Made by a program: the position numbers and the translations under genes. Under the pieces are notes generated by a model. It was not told the origin of the DNA. It did not search any database and worked only from the letters and a program-made list of their open reading frames with translations. This document shows positions 25,199 through 34,747 of a stretch of DNA of 64,000 nt, one piece after another; positions within the stretch are counted from its first letter, which is position 1, and the number at the start of each line of letters is the position of its first letter. The DNA is from Paenibacillus endoradicis (GTDB lineage: Bacteria; Bacillota; Bacilli; Paenibacillales; Paenibacillaceae): NCBI RefSeq assembly GCF_024721975.1, contig NZ_JANQBB010000005.1:186001-250000 (forward strand), in the 5' to 3' direction.

Positions 25199-26521
25199 AT
25201 GTCTTTATCTAGAATGGAAACGAAAAAACGTGAGCAACAAACAAAGGATCGAAGTAAAAAAAAGAAGCGCCGCTTATGGTTAGTCAATACATCGCTGTTA
25301 GCCATTATTATTATTGTTGTAGCAATATTCTTTGGTGGAGAAAATTTATGGATTACTGCCAAAGAGCAAGTAAGTAAATTGTCGATGTTCAAAGATACAA
25401 CAAAAGAGAGTACAGTAGAAGTTTCTGGAGTTACTAATGAGAAGATTGAACCTACTGATCCTCTAATTACAGAAGATTCAAAGGATAATAGCGCTATTGA
25501 TGAAAATACAGTAACAGAAGATCCGGTTACCATTGAAGAGGAAGAGATTACACCAATAGATACAGAATCTACTACAGTTAATCTCGCTTTTGTTGGGGAT
25601 ATTTTGCAAGGGGAATATATTAATAGTTGGCTACAGAAAGAAGGTTATAGCTACCCTTTTCAGAAAGCATTGCTGCATTTAAGTGTAGCTGATATTACAG
25701 CAGGCAATTTAGAGATGCCGATTACAACGAGAGGTACAGCTGCTGATGATAAGACTTATGTATTCAAAGGAGCGCCAGAAGGTCTTCAAGGACTTGTAGA
25801 TGCTGGAATAGATGTCGTTTCATTAGCGAATAACCATACGTTAGATCAAGGTGTTAAAGGTATGTTAGATACGATTACTCACTTGAATGAATATGGGATT
25901 AAACATACAGGAGCGGGTAATGATGATACGGAAGCTTACACACCTGTTATCCAAGAGGTTAATGGAATTAAAGTAGCTTATCTTAGTGTTAGTCATGTAT
26001 TGCCTAATACATCGTGGAAAGCAAATAAGTATACCGCAGGACTAGCTGAAGCATATGATCTAACTAGGATATTACAAGCTATCGAAGAAACTGAGAAATT
26101 AGCCGATATTACGATCGTAATGGTTCATTGGGGTGAGGAAAGAGAAAGTAAGCCAGAAGCAGATCAATTAAACATAGCACGACATTTGATAGACGGGGGC
26201 GCTGACTTAATAATCGGTAGTCACCCCCATGTATTACAAGGGTTTGAACAGTATAATGGAAAATGGATTGCATACTCATTAGGAAACTTCGTATTTGCTT
26301 CACATCCTAAGGGCAAGCAAGCGGAGTCAGGGGTCTTGAGTGCTACTTGTAACAAATCAGCGGAATGTGAAATGACTTTCTATCCAATGAAAATTGTTAA
26401 TGCACAGCCTACACCTGTAGAAGATGAAGAAGCTGAAGAAATGCTACAGTTTTTACAGGATGTATCTCGCAATGGCGTTGAAATTGACAAGCGTGGCAAA
26501 CTGTCACTAGCAAAGCCATAA
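25199..26521 (+). CDS. CapA family metallophosphatase-like protein, membrane anchored
   Basis: 440 residues: a basic N-terminus, one membrane helix (about 28-48), a low-complexity acidic spacer rich in Thr/Glu (about 70-140) and a PGA_cap domain with VGDILQGE, GNLEMPIT, LANNHTLDQG, VHWGEE and GSHPHVLQG metal-site motifs. CapA-like proteins take part in poly-gamma-glutamate capsule assembly, but no capBC genes are here, so another surface role is possible. ATG at 25199 follows AAGGAG by 8 bases. Confidence 0.85.
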   Translation: MSLSRMETKKREQQTKDRSKKKKRRLWLVNTSLLAIIIIVVAIFFGGENLWITAKEQVSKLSMFKDTTKESTVEVSGVTNEKIEPTDPLITEDSKDNSAIDENTVTEDPVTIEEEEITPIDTESTTVNLAFVGDILQGEYINSWLQKEGYSYPFQKALLHLSVADITAGNLEMPITTRGTAADDKTYVFKGAPEGLQGLVDAGIDVVSLANNHTLDQGVKGMLDTITHLNEYGIKHTGAGNDDTEAYTPVIQEVNGIKVAYLSVSHVLPNTSWKANKYTAGLAEAYDLTRILQAIEETEKLADITIVMVHWGEERESKPEADQLNIARHLIDGGADLIIGSHPHVLQGFEQYNGKWIAYSLGNFVFASHPKGKQAESGVLSATCNKSAECEMTFYPMKIVNAQPTPVEDEEAEEMLQFLQDVSRNGVEIDKRGKLSLAKP

Positions 26522-26562
26522 TAACAGAATTAAGATGCAACAAGTAAAGTGAGGATGAATTC

Positions 26563-27381
26563 GTGGTATCAATTGTTTCAGAATGGTGGATTAGAATACT
26601 TCTAGGTGTAATAGGAAGTGGTTTGATTGGTTATGTTGCCTATCGTAAACAATCATTATCACTTTCTGGTATGTTGTCGGCAATAATAATGGGTACGGGC
26701 TTCGTACTGTTTGGAGAGCCAATTTGGTTCTCATTATTAATTGTATTTTTCATAAGCTCCACAGTTTGGTCAAAGTGGAAGCGTTCCGTAGCTAAGAAGC
26801 GGGAAGCGGAAGGTAACTATGAGAAAAGTGGTAGACGCGACGCAGGGCAAGTGTGGGCAAATGGTGGGATAGGCCTACTGCTCTGTATTGGTCATGCCAT
26901 ATTGCCACATGAAGGTTGGTTATATGCGTACATAGGCGTTATGGCTAGTGTAACAGCTGATACATGGGCAACGGAAATAGGGGCACTAAGCAAAAGTCAG
27001 CCAATCTCCGTAATTACTTGGAAACGTGTGAGTTCAGGAACAAGTGGTGGTATAAGTTGGCTAGGGAGTTTAGCATCATTAGCAGGAGCGACATTGATTG
27101 GACTAATTAGTAGTCTATATATGCAATTTGATTACCGTTATATCGTAGCTGGAGCAATAGCTGGCTTCGTTGGAGCGATGATTGATTCAATAATGGGTGC
27201 TCAATTGCAAGTAATGTATCGCTGTAATGTATGTGGAAAAATTATTGAGCGTAAAACTCATTGTGGTGCTAAGACACAATATTGGCGTGGGCTATCTTGG
27301 ATGAACAATGATAGGGTCAATGGTCTATCAAGTGTAATAGGTGGAGCGGTATCTTTTGGATTAATGTTGTTTATAGTTTGA
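26563..27381 (+). CDS. DUF92 family membrane protein
   Basis: 272 residues and about six to seven membrane helices, with the DUF92 signatures KSGRRDAGQVWANGG, SVTADTWATEIG and a late pair of Cys (CNVCGK) before a final helix. The plant member VTE6 is a phytyl-phosphate kinase and related proteins may be CTP-dependent lipid kinases; for bacterial members this is only analogy. GTG start after GTGAGGATG. Downstream lies a convergent terminator. Confidence 0.8.
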   Translation: MVSIVSEWWIRILLGVIGSGLIGYVAYRKQSLSLSGMLSAIIMGTGFVLFGEPIWFSLLIVFFISSTVWSKWKRSVAKKREAEGNYEKSGRRDAGQVWANGGIGLLLCIGHAILPHEGWLYAYIGVMASVTADTWATEIGALSKSQPISVITWKRVSSGTSGGISWLGSLASLAGATLIGLISSLYMQFDYRYIVAGAIAGFVGAMIDSIMGAQLQVMYRCNVCGKIIERKTHCGAKTQYWRGLSWMNNDRVNGLSSVIGGAVSFGLMLFIV

Positions 27382-27463
27382 TAACAACGAACAATATGAA
27401 TTAATAGAAGATGCAAATACATAGTCGAAGCATAATTATTTCTTGCAACGAACTAAAGTAACA

Positions 27464-27524
27464 AATAAAAGGCTTCCTCCTATGTTCTCGCGAGATGCGA
27501 AAGCATAAAAGGAAACCTTTTTAT
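27464..27524. terminator. Bidirectional terminator
   Basis: AATAAAAGGCTTCCTCCTATG pairs with CATAAAAGGAAACCTTTTTATT around a loop that itself contains TCTCGCGAGA. It serves the convergent DUF92 and pepF genes. Confidence 0.85.
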
Positions 27525-27539
27525 TATGCAGAGCTTATT

Positions 27540-29330
27540 TTACTTTACTAGCTCTTCCATTTGCGAGATAAGATCTTCGAACACGCTCATTGCCTGCTGA
27601 ATCGGCTCTGGAGAAGACATATCAACACCAGCACGTTTTAAAATCTCAATTGGATAGTCACTGCCACCACTCTTCAGGAAACCAAGATAGCGTTCAACAG
27701 CAGGCTCGCCCTCATCAAGAATTTGTTTAGAGAAGCTTGTTGCAGCTGAGAAGCCAGTCGCGTATTTATACACGTAGAAGCTTGTGTAGAAATGCGGAAT
27801 TCGAGCCCATTCCATTGCGATATCTTCATCAACTTTAACACCTTTACCGTAATACAAGACGTTCAAGTCATAGTAGATGCTGCTTAGATCTTCAGGAGTT
27901 AATGACTCGCCTTGCTCTGTACGCTCATGAACAATTTTCTCGAACTCAGCAAACATCGTTTGACGGAATACTGTAGTACGGAATTGATCAGCATAATACG
28001 TAAGTAGATACAACTTCTCTTTAGGATCTGTTGATTTCTTAAGCAAGTAATCCATTAGTAATGCTTCATTCAATGTAGAAGCAACTTCTGCAAGGAAGAT
28101 TGGATATTGAGCATCACGATAATTTTGTGCTTCATCTGAATGGTAAGAGTGAAGTGCATGACCCATCTCATGAGTTAATGTAAACATGCTGTTCAAATTA
28201 TCATTGTGATTCAATAGTACGTATGGATGTGTACCGTATGCGCCCCAGCTATAAGCACCACTACGCTTACCTTCGTTCTCGTATACATCGATCCAGCCAC
28301 TATTCAAGCCTTCTTTCAATACAGATAAGTATTGCTCTCCAAGCGGTTGTAGGCTTTCTTCAACAATACTTTTAGCTTGATCGTATGTAATATTCATATC
28401 GAACTCATCTACTAAAGGAGCAAATAGATCATACATATGAAGCTCATCTACACCAAGTAATTTTTTGCGAAGTTCCATATAACGATACATTAATGGTAAG
28501 TTTTCATGGATCGTATCAATTAGATTCGTATATACACTAGTAGGCACGTTATCCCCATATAGGTACATATCAAGAACTGAATCATATTTTCTTGCTTTTG
28601 CATAAAATAAATTTTTGTTAACATTAGCACTGAACGTTGCACCAAGTGTGTTTTTTAAGCTGCCATAAGTAGCATAAACTGCTTTGAATGCTTCCTGGCG
28701 GACTTCACGGTTTTTACTTTCAAGAAATTGAATGTAGGTACCATGAGTTAGTTCTACTTCCACACCTTTTTCATTTTTCACTTTAGGGAACTTCATATCA
28801 GCGTTATTTAACATACTAAAAATATTGTTAGGTGAAGAGCTAATATTACTTACTTGAGCCATTAATGCTTCTTCAGCTTGAGTTAAAATATGAGCTTTGG
28901 AACGCTTCATTTCTTCAAGTGAATGACGATATTTCTTAAGTTGTTCATTATTAATTAATGCATCTAGTTCATCGTTAGTTAAAGCAAGGATTTCAGGAGT
29001 GATGAAAGATAATGCCTCACTAGCTGAAACGTTAATTTTACGAGCTTTTTCAGATAAAGCTTGATACTTTGTATTCGCCATGTTTTGATGCAAACGCATA
29101 TTAGCATATACATATAAGCGCTCAAGTGAGATAGACAATGTATCCTCTAACTCAAAGCATTTATTAACTTCAGCAGCCGAAGATAGCTTTCCTTGAAAGG
29201 CAGCCAATTGTGGGATTAATGCTTTAACTTGATCGTATTCTTGATCCCATGCTTTCTCGCTTTCAAAGATATGCTCAAGCTCCCATTGGAATTCTTTTGC
29301 AACCTCTTCACGTTTAGGTACAGTACTCAT
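27540..29330 (-). CDS. pepF: Oligoendopeptidase F
   Basis: 596 residues from this start, an M3-family zinc peptidase that cuts short peptides. Zinc motif HEMGHALHSYHS with the downstream Glu in FLAEVASTLNEALL, and the typical WELEHIF N-terminus and YYDLNVLYYGKG near the end. The start at 29330 (STVPKREE...) has AAGGAGG 6 bases upstream and gives the family length. An in-frame ATG at 29459 with its own ribosome binding site would add a 43-residue signal-peptide-like extension. Confidence 0.93.
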   Translation of the reverse strand: MSTVPKREEVAKEFQWELEHIFESEKAWDQEYDQVKALIPQLAAFQGKLSSAAEVNKCFELEDTLSISLERLYVYANMRLHQNMANTKYQALSEKARKINVSASEALSFITPEILALTNDELDALINNEQLKKYRHSLEEMKRSKAHILTQAEEALMAQVSNISSSPNNIFSMLNNADMKFPKVKNEKGVEVELTHGTYIQFLESKNREVRQEAFKAVYATYGSLKNTLGATFSANVNKNLFYAKARKYDSVLDMYLYGDNVPTSVYTNLIDTIHENLPLMYRYMELRKKLLGVDELHMYDLFAPLVDEFDMNITYDQAKSIVEESLQPLGEQYLSVLKEGLNSGWIDVYENEGKRSGAYSWGAYGTHPYVLLNHNDNLNSMFTLTHEMGHALHSYHSDEAQNYRDAQYPIFLAEVASTLNEALLMDYLLKKSTDPKEKLYLLTYYADQFRTTVFRQTMFAEFEKIVHERTEQGESLTPEDLSSIYYDLNVLYYGKGVKVDEDIAMEWARIPHFYTSFYVYKYATGFSAATSFSKQILDEGEPAVERYLGFLKSGGSDYPIEILKRAGVDMSSPEPIQQAMSVFEDLISQMEELVK

Positions 29331-29459
29331 ACTATTCCTCCTTAGATCCTTTTTGGATTGACTTATGTACACATCACTGGCAGCTTGTAATGTTGTAGAT
29401 TGTAATAATGCTACCAGCGTAATGCAACAAACTAACTTTACGATTATTAACTTATTCAT
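29331..29459 (-). other. In-frame N-terminal extension of pepF encoding a signal peptide-like segment
   Basis: From ATG 29459, just after GAGGTGA, the frame encodes NKLIIVKLVCCITLVALLQ, a Sec-type hydrophobic core, and a possible signal peptidase site at LQAAS, then joins the PepF start without a stop. The AAGGAGG of the shorter form lies inside it. Translation from both starts would give a secreted and a cytoplasmic PepF. It could also be a remnant leader. Confidence 0.55.
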
Positions 29460-29582
29460 AGGTTCACCTCAGATAGCATATATACCCATATACTATCTCC
29501 GAAATGAACGAAACTATGCGCTACTCGAAGTTGTTCGAGAGGATCCTCTTTGAATACCTACTAATGATGGTCTTCACTTAGA

Positions 29583-29762
29583 TTATGTGCCTAGTTTCAA
29601 TAAAGAATCTATGATGATGAAAAATGCGAATAAAATCATTAGTATGGCAAAAATAGATAGCCATCTCTTCATAGAAGTTGGAATGGTGTCCTTTTTCAAC
29701 ACTAAGACCGCACCTAACGAGAATGCAACAATAATGAATATTAAACTTATGGATGGATCCAT
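29583..29762 (-). CDS. Small two-helix membrane protein
   Basis: 59 residues, starting at the ATG 8 bases after GGAGGTGA. Two hydrophobic helices (about 5-22 and 34-55) flank a short polar loop with KKDTIPTSMKRW. No family is recognised. It lies alone between pepF and a small soluble protein gene in the same direction. Confidence 0.55.
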   Translation of the reverse strand: MDPSISLIFIIVAFSLGAVLVLKKDTIPTSMKRWLSIFAILMILFAFFIIIDSLLKLGT

Positions 29763-29810
29763 ATTACTATTCACCTCCGTGTTCAAGCATGAGAATGAAT
29801 TGCCTTATCA

Positions 29811-30044
29811 TTAGACGTTACGGAAGTTGTCCATAATTTCTTTTAGTTCATCTTCACGACCAATAAAGTTTTCTGCAAGGAAATGATTTGCAGCCCAATG
29901 AAGCATTTCAGGTCGACTGATGAATTGATATCCTTCTTCGCCCCACTGATCAGATATTTCACGAATAACAAGAGTTTTCCCTTGAACTTCGACAGTCAGC
30001 ATATTGTATTTATCGCGCTTGTAGATTACATGTTTTTTGTACAT
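29811..30044 (-). CDS. Small conserved-looking hypothetical protein
   Basis: 77 residues, soluble, alternating strands and an amphipathic C-terminal helix (REDELKEIMDNFRN). TAAGGAAGAGAGATC precedes the ATG. The composition and codon use are like the neighbours, so it is probably a real gene, but I cannot assign a family or role. Confidence 0.55.
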   Translation of the reverse strand: MYKKHVIYKRDKYNMLTVEVQGKTLVIREISDQWGEEGYQFISRPEMLHWAANHFLAENFIGREDELKEIMDNFRNV

Positions 30045-30198
30045 AATGATCTCTCTTCCTTAATTGAAATGCGTTAATATTAATATCATAGCTATTATTG
30101 AGATGACAATCAACAAAAGACGGTGAATTACTAGTAATTCGTAGGCATAACTTTATATCATCACCAATATAATAGATAATATTCATAATTTGTAAAAA

Positions 30199-30227
30199 TT
30201 GCAATTATTATGGATTAATCGTATAAT
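30199..30227 (+). promoter_or_regulatory. Sigma-A promoter of the cold-shock gene
   Basis: TTGCAA and a perfect TATAAT are separated by exactly 17 bases, about 50 bases upstream of the start codon. The leader behind it holds a hairpin (CACTG and CAGTG arms extended by GACC and GGTC) just before the ribosome binding site. Confidence 0.8.
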
Positions 30228-30276
30228 GACCGTATTCACTGTAATTGCAGTGGTCAATTCTAGGAGGTTGTTTATT

Positions 30277-30474
30277 TTGAAAGGTACAGTTAAATGGTTT
30301 AATGCAGAAAAAGGTTATGGTTTCATTCAAGCTGAAAATGGCGAGGACGTATTTGTTCACTTCTCCGCAATTCAAGGCGATGGCTTTAAGTCTTTAGATG
30401 AAGGACAATCGGTTGAATTTGATATTACTGAGGGCAATCGCGGTGCACAAGCTGCGAATGTTACAAAGTTATAA
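30277..30474 (+). CDS. csp: Cold-shock protein (CspA family)
   Basis: 65-residue single-strand nucleic acid binding protein. Starts [16 protein letters not shown] (RNP1) with DVFVHFSAI (RNP2), which stack on RNA bases; the length is exactly that of the family. The TTG start lies 9 bases after AGGAGG; ATG codons upstream are in the leader. The short structured leader is compatible with temperature- or structure-controlled translation, as in other csp genes. Acts as an RNA chaperone in the cytoplasm. Confidence 0.95.
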   Translation: MKGTVKWFNAEKGYGFIQAENGEDVFVHFSAIQGDGFKSLDEGQSVEFDITEGNRGAQAANVTKL

Positions 30475-30531
30475 TAGATCGAATGACAATTAAAGTTCAA
30501 AAAGCAGAACGATATCGATTGAGATAAGACA

Positions 30532-30573
30532 AGAGGGCTAGCTACCATCACTTGATGGAGGCGAGCCCTCTTT
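30532..30573. terminator. Bidirectional terminator
   Basis: AGAGGGCTAGCT pairs with AGGCGAGCCCTCT, closing a loop with a smaller hairpin (CCATCA/TGATGG), followed by TTTCTTT. It separates csp from the convergent MFS gene. A 15-base piece of the dispersed repeat (AGTTCAAAAAGCAGA) lies just upstream. Confidence 0.8.
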
Positions 30574-30579
30574 CTTTGT

Positions 30580-31767
30580 CTATCGATCCCCGTATTTGAA
30601 ATTATAAAAAATGAATCCGATAGCTCCTACGATCGCAAAAGCAGTAGCGAGTTGATAGAACAAATGATGACCAAAATTGGCATAGATTTGTCCGCCAGCT
30701 AAGCCACTTATACTGCCTGCTACACCCATCCATATAATGGTGAATATTGCTTGACCCGATGCTCGGAAATGATCTGGAAGTAATTGAGACATATATCGAA
30801 GTGCAGTAGAGAAATAAATTCCGAATGAAACACTATGCATCAATTGAGTGACTATTACCCAATGTGGTTCAGTAATAGATGAGAGAAGGAACATCCGCAT
30901 CGCATACATGATGGAAGCAAAGATTAATAATGGTATCTCTTTGAACTTATCTCCGTATTTACCTAACAGAAAGAGTACTGGAATTTCACTTAACGCTGAT
31001 ATCAACCATGCTAGTCCTACAAATGAATCCGATGCTCCAATGTGGCGAAGTGTTACCGCGAGAAATCCTTCATACATACGATGTGCTGTAGAAATAAAAA
31101 AGAGTAAAATAAAGAAATATACTACTTTAGGTTGTTTTAAAATTGTTAAAAGACCGGAAAAATCAAATTTCTTTGAACTGCCATGATAATCTTTAATGAA
31201 AAATGTCCCTATTATTGATGCAGCAATCGTTAAGAGTAGAAGATTTAATGTCTGGCCAGTACCAACTTGTTTAAGGATAAGTCCGAAGCTATATGCACTT
31301 AACGCAAAACCTAGTGAGCCAAATATGCGAACTAAAGCATAAGGTGTTCCAGTGTACTTACTAGAAAGCAATATCAAACTATCATTCAATGGATTAATTG
31401 GGGTTTGACAAAAATAGAATAAGGTCATAATGAGACAAGTAATAGAAAAAGAATCAACTTGATGTAACAATCCAATTGCGACAAATTGGAAAATAAATAA
31501 AATACGAACTAATTTCACAATCGTCTGATTTTTGTCACTTATGAAACCAGTAAACATATTTGCAAATATCGATATCATTGGTCCGACGGAGTAGAGAAAT
31601 CCAATTTGGCTCTCATTATATCCTTTATCAAGAAAAAATAACGGAAGAAAGCTAACGACTAAAGCTTGAGTAGAGTACGATATGAAGCTATAACTTCTGA
31701 GAGATAGAGTCTCACGTTTAGCGTTAGAACTTGGGGGAGTAACTGTGTCTTGCATGCTAGTGTTCAC
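30580..31767 (-). CDS. MFS transporter (MFS_1-like family)
   Basis: 395 residues and about 12 helices. The fold is of the MFS_1-like/sugar or nucleoside symporter type: SFLPLFFLDKGYNESQIGFL, a charged loop FISDKNQTIVKL in place of a classical motif A, and KYGDKFKEIP in the second half. A substrate cannot be named. It is transcribed toward csp and divergent from the terpene synthase gene. Confidence 0.8.
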   Translation of the reverse strand: MNTSMQDTVTPPSSNAKRETLSLRSYSFISYSTQALVVSFLPLFFLDKGYNESQIGFLYSVGPMISIFANMFTGFISDKNQTIVKLVRILFIFQFVAIGLLHQVDSFSITCLIMTLFYFCQTPINPLNDSLILLSSKYTGTPYALVRIFGSLGFALSAYSFGLILKQVGTGQTLNLLLLTIAASIIGTFFIKDYHGSSKKFDFSGLLTILKQPKVVYFFILLFFISTAHRMYEGFLAVTLRHIGASDSFVGLAWLISALSEIPVLFLLGKYGDKFKEIPLLIFASIMYAMRMFLLSSITEPHWVIVTQLMHSVSFGIYFSTALRYMSQLLPDHFRASGQAIFTIIWMGVAGSISGLAGGQIYANFGHHLFYQLATAFAIVGAIGFIFYNFKYGDR

Positions 31768-31941
31768 TCCAATATGATTATTATTAAGGAATTGTAAAAT
31801 AAGTATAACAGAAATTGTGTGTGCTGATGGCTAGATTATTGCGGTAATTATATGTTACATTTACATGTAGATGATCTCTTATAGAAATTTGCACTTTTCA
31901 TCTGCTTGTGCCGATCTCACAGATCAAGGAGGTGCAACAAC

Positions 31942-33021
31942 ATTCTTATTACTAAAAGTAAAAGAAAGGCGCCTAATGGTGCCATAAGATTAATGCATCG
32001 TGTGTACAAATATGTACTCCCAGATGTAGCACATGAGCTAGAAAAGCTTAAAAACCGTGCAGAACTGATACCTAATCCGGAACTTAGAATGCAAGCCCTT
32101 AATAGTATTCAAGATAAGAAATTTCACTGTCAGGGTGGTGGCGTATATGCCGCGGCTAATTTGCAATATCGTACAGTTTTAATACCACTAATTGTAGCAC
32201 TCCAAACGATTAGTGATTATTTGGATAATTTGTGTGATAGAAGTACATCGCTAGACGCTGAAGATTTCAGAATGCTACATCAATCTATGCTAGATGCTGT
32301 TACGCCTGGTGCATCGTTAAAGGACTATTATGCATTCCGTGAGGAGAAGGATGATGGTGGATATTTACATCATCTCGTGTCACAATGCCAACAACAAATT
32401 ATGTTGTTACCTTCCTATAGCGCTGTACAATTTCATGTAACACACTTGGTATCATTATATGGTGACTTGCAAGTGTACAAGCATATTGCTAAAGAGCTCC
32501 GTGAAGAGAAGCTGCTAGGATGGTGGGAAGAACATAAGTTTGAGTATCCGCATTTGCAGTGGAATGAGTTTGCTGCAGCATCAGGATCTACTTTAGCAAT
32601 GTTCATGCTTTTTCTAACTGCTACTGAAGAGGGGATAACTGAGGAAGATGGTATAAGAATCAAAAATATATATTTCCCGCATGTTTGTGCATTACATATT
32701 CTACTTGATTATCTTATTGATCAAGAAGAAGACAAGGCCGGTGGAGATTTGAATTTTTGCAATTACTATGAAAGTGAAGCTACACTTGTTGACCGTATCG
32801 CTATGATAGTAAATCGAGCAAGGAAGGATGTACAAGAACTCCCTGCATCGGGCTTTCACCGCTTAATTATAGAGGGCTTACTTGCTTTATATTTGTCAGA
32901 TCCTAAAGTACAGCAGCAATCTGATGTTCGTAAAGTATCAAGACAACTTATGAAGAAAAGCCCGTTAACTCGATTATTCTTTTTTGTGAATAGTGTTTGG
33001 ATACGTAAGCAACAGGCTTAG
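31942..33021 (+). CDS. ytpB: DUF2600 protein, YtpB-like tetraprenyl-beta-curcumene synthase
   Basis: About 360 residues. Family marks: LKNRAELIPNPELRMQAL, KFHCQGGGVYA, the acid-rich SDYLDNLCDR near the first metal site and YLIDQEEDKAGGDLNF. YtpB of Bacillus cyclises C35 prenyl diphosphate to a sesquarterpene. A perfect AAGGAGG (31926-31932) is followed 9 bases later by ATT, not ATG/GTG/TTG; an ATG at 31993 is too far and a TTG at 31906 precedes the site. An ATT start is thus likely, giving the N-terminal length expected. Confidence 0.8.
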   Translation: MLITKSKRKAPNGAIRLMHRVYKYVLPDVAHELEKLKNRAELIPNPELRMQALNSIQDKKFHCQGGGVYAAANLQYRTVLIPLIVALQTISDYLDNLCDRSTSLDAEDFRMLHQSMLDAVTPGASLKDYYAFREEKDDGGYLHHLVSQCQQQIMLLPSYSAVQFHVTHLVSLYGDLQVYKHIAKELREEKLLGWWEEHKFEYPHLQWNEFAAASGSTLAMFMLFLTATEEGITEEDGIRIKNIYFPHVCALHILLDYLIDQEEDKAGGDLNFCNYYESEATLVDRIAMIVNRARKDVQELPASGFHRLIIEGLLALYLSDPKVQQQSDVRKVSRQLMKKSPLTRLFFFVNSVWIRKQQA

Positions 33022-33026
33022 TATAT

Positions 33027-34243
<1,217 letters not shown>

Positions 34244-34317
34244 TTTACTTAGGAATTAGTTGACATATGTAACAAATGGGAATATAATTTGAAACAAATA
34301 TTAGTAGGCGTTGATTG

Positions 34318-34577
34318 GAATTATTAGAAAAATGGTAACTTTCAGAGAGTCGGTGGTTGGTGAGAACCGATAGTTTAAATTTTTTGAACTCGTCCAAGAG
34401 CTACTCTCTGAACATTAAGTAGGAGATGTCGGTTTTCTACCGTTATCAAGATAGGCAGTGTTGGCTGCCGAATTAAAGTGGATTATTATGTGCTTATTTT
34501 GAGCATCATCATAATCAATTAGAGTGGTACCGCGAGCAACGCCTCGTCTCTATAGTTATATAGAGACGGGGCTTTTT
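34318..34577 (+). promoter_or_regulatory. T-box riboswitch, leucine specific
   Basis: Stem I arms AGAGAGT and ACTCTCT enclose GGTTGGTGAGAACC and a specifier loop with GAACTC, where CTC (34389-34391) is a Leu codon. The T-box AGAGTGGTACCGCG (34521-34534) is followed by the terminator (CCTCGTCTCTATA pairing with TATAGAGACGGGG, then TTTTTTT). Uncharged leucine tRNA would pair and allow transcription into leuA about 170 bases downstream. Confidence 0.92.
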
Positions 34578-34620
34578 TTGTTGCTACAAAGAGCTAGCAT
34601 GCATCAAATAGCTAGAATTA

Positions 34621-34737
34621 CGAAGTGATTTTCCTTTGCGAGAAGTATGACGAAAAGAACATGGAAAGTTTGGGTTAAGGCTTCCGAAGTACTTTTCATT
34701 TGCGAGAAGTATAACGGAAAGAATATGAAAAGTTGAA
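34621..34737 (+). repeat. Two imperfect 51-bp repeats with covarying stems, between T-box and leuA
   Basis: 34621-34671 and 34687-34737 are about 80% alike (CGAAGT...TTGCGAGAAGTAT...). Each can fold: ATTTTCC with GGAAAGT in the first, ACTTTTCAT with ATGAAAAGT in the second, so stem changes are compensated. The second ends 10 bases before the leuA start and overlaps its ribosome binding site region. Function unknown. Confidence 0.6.
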
Positions 34738-34747
34738 GGAGTGATTG

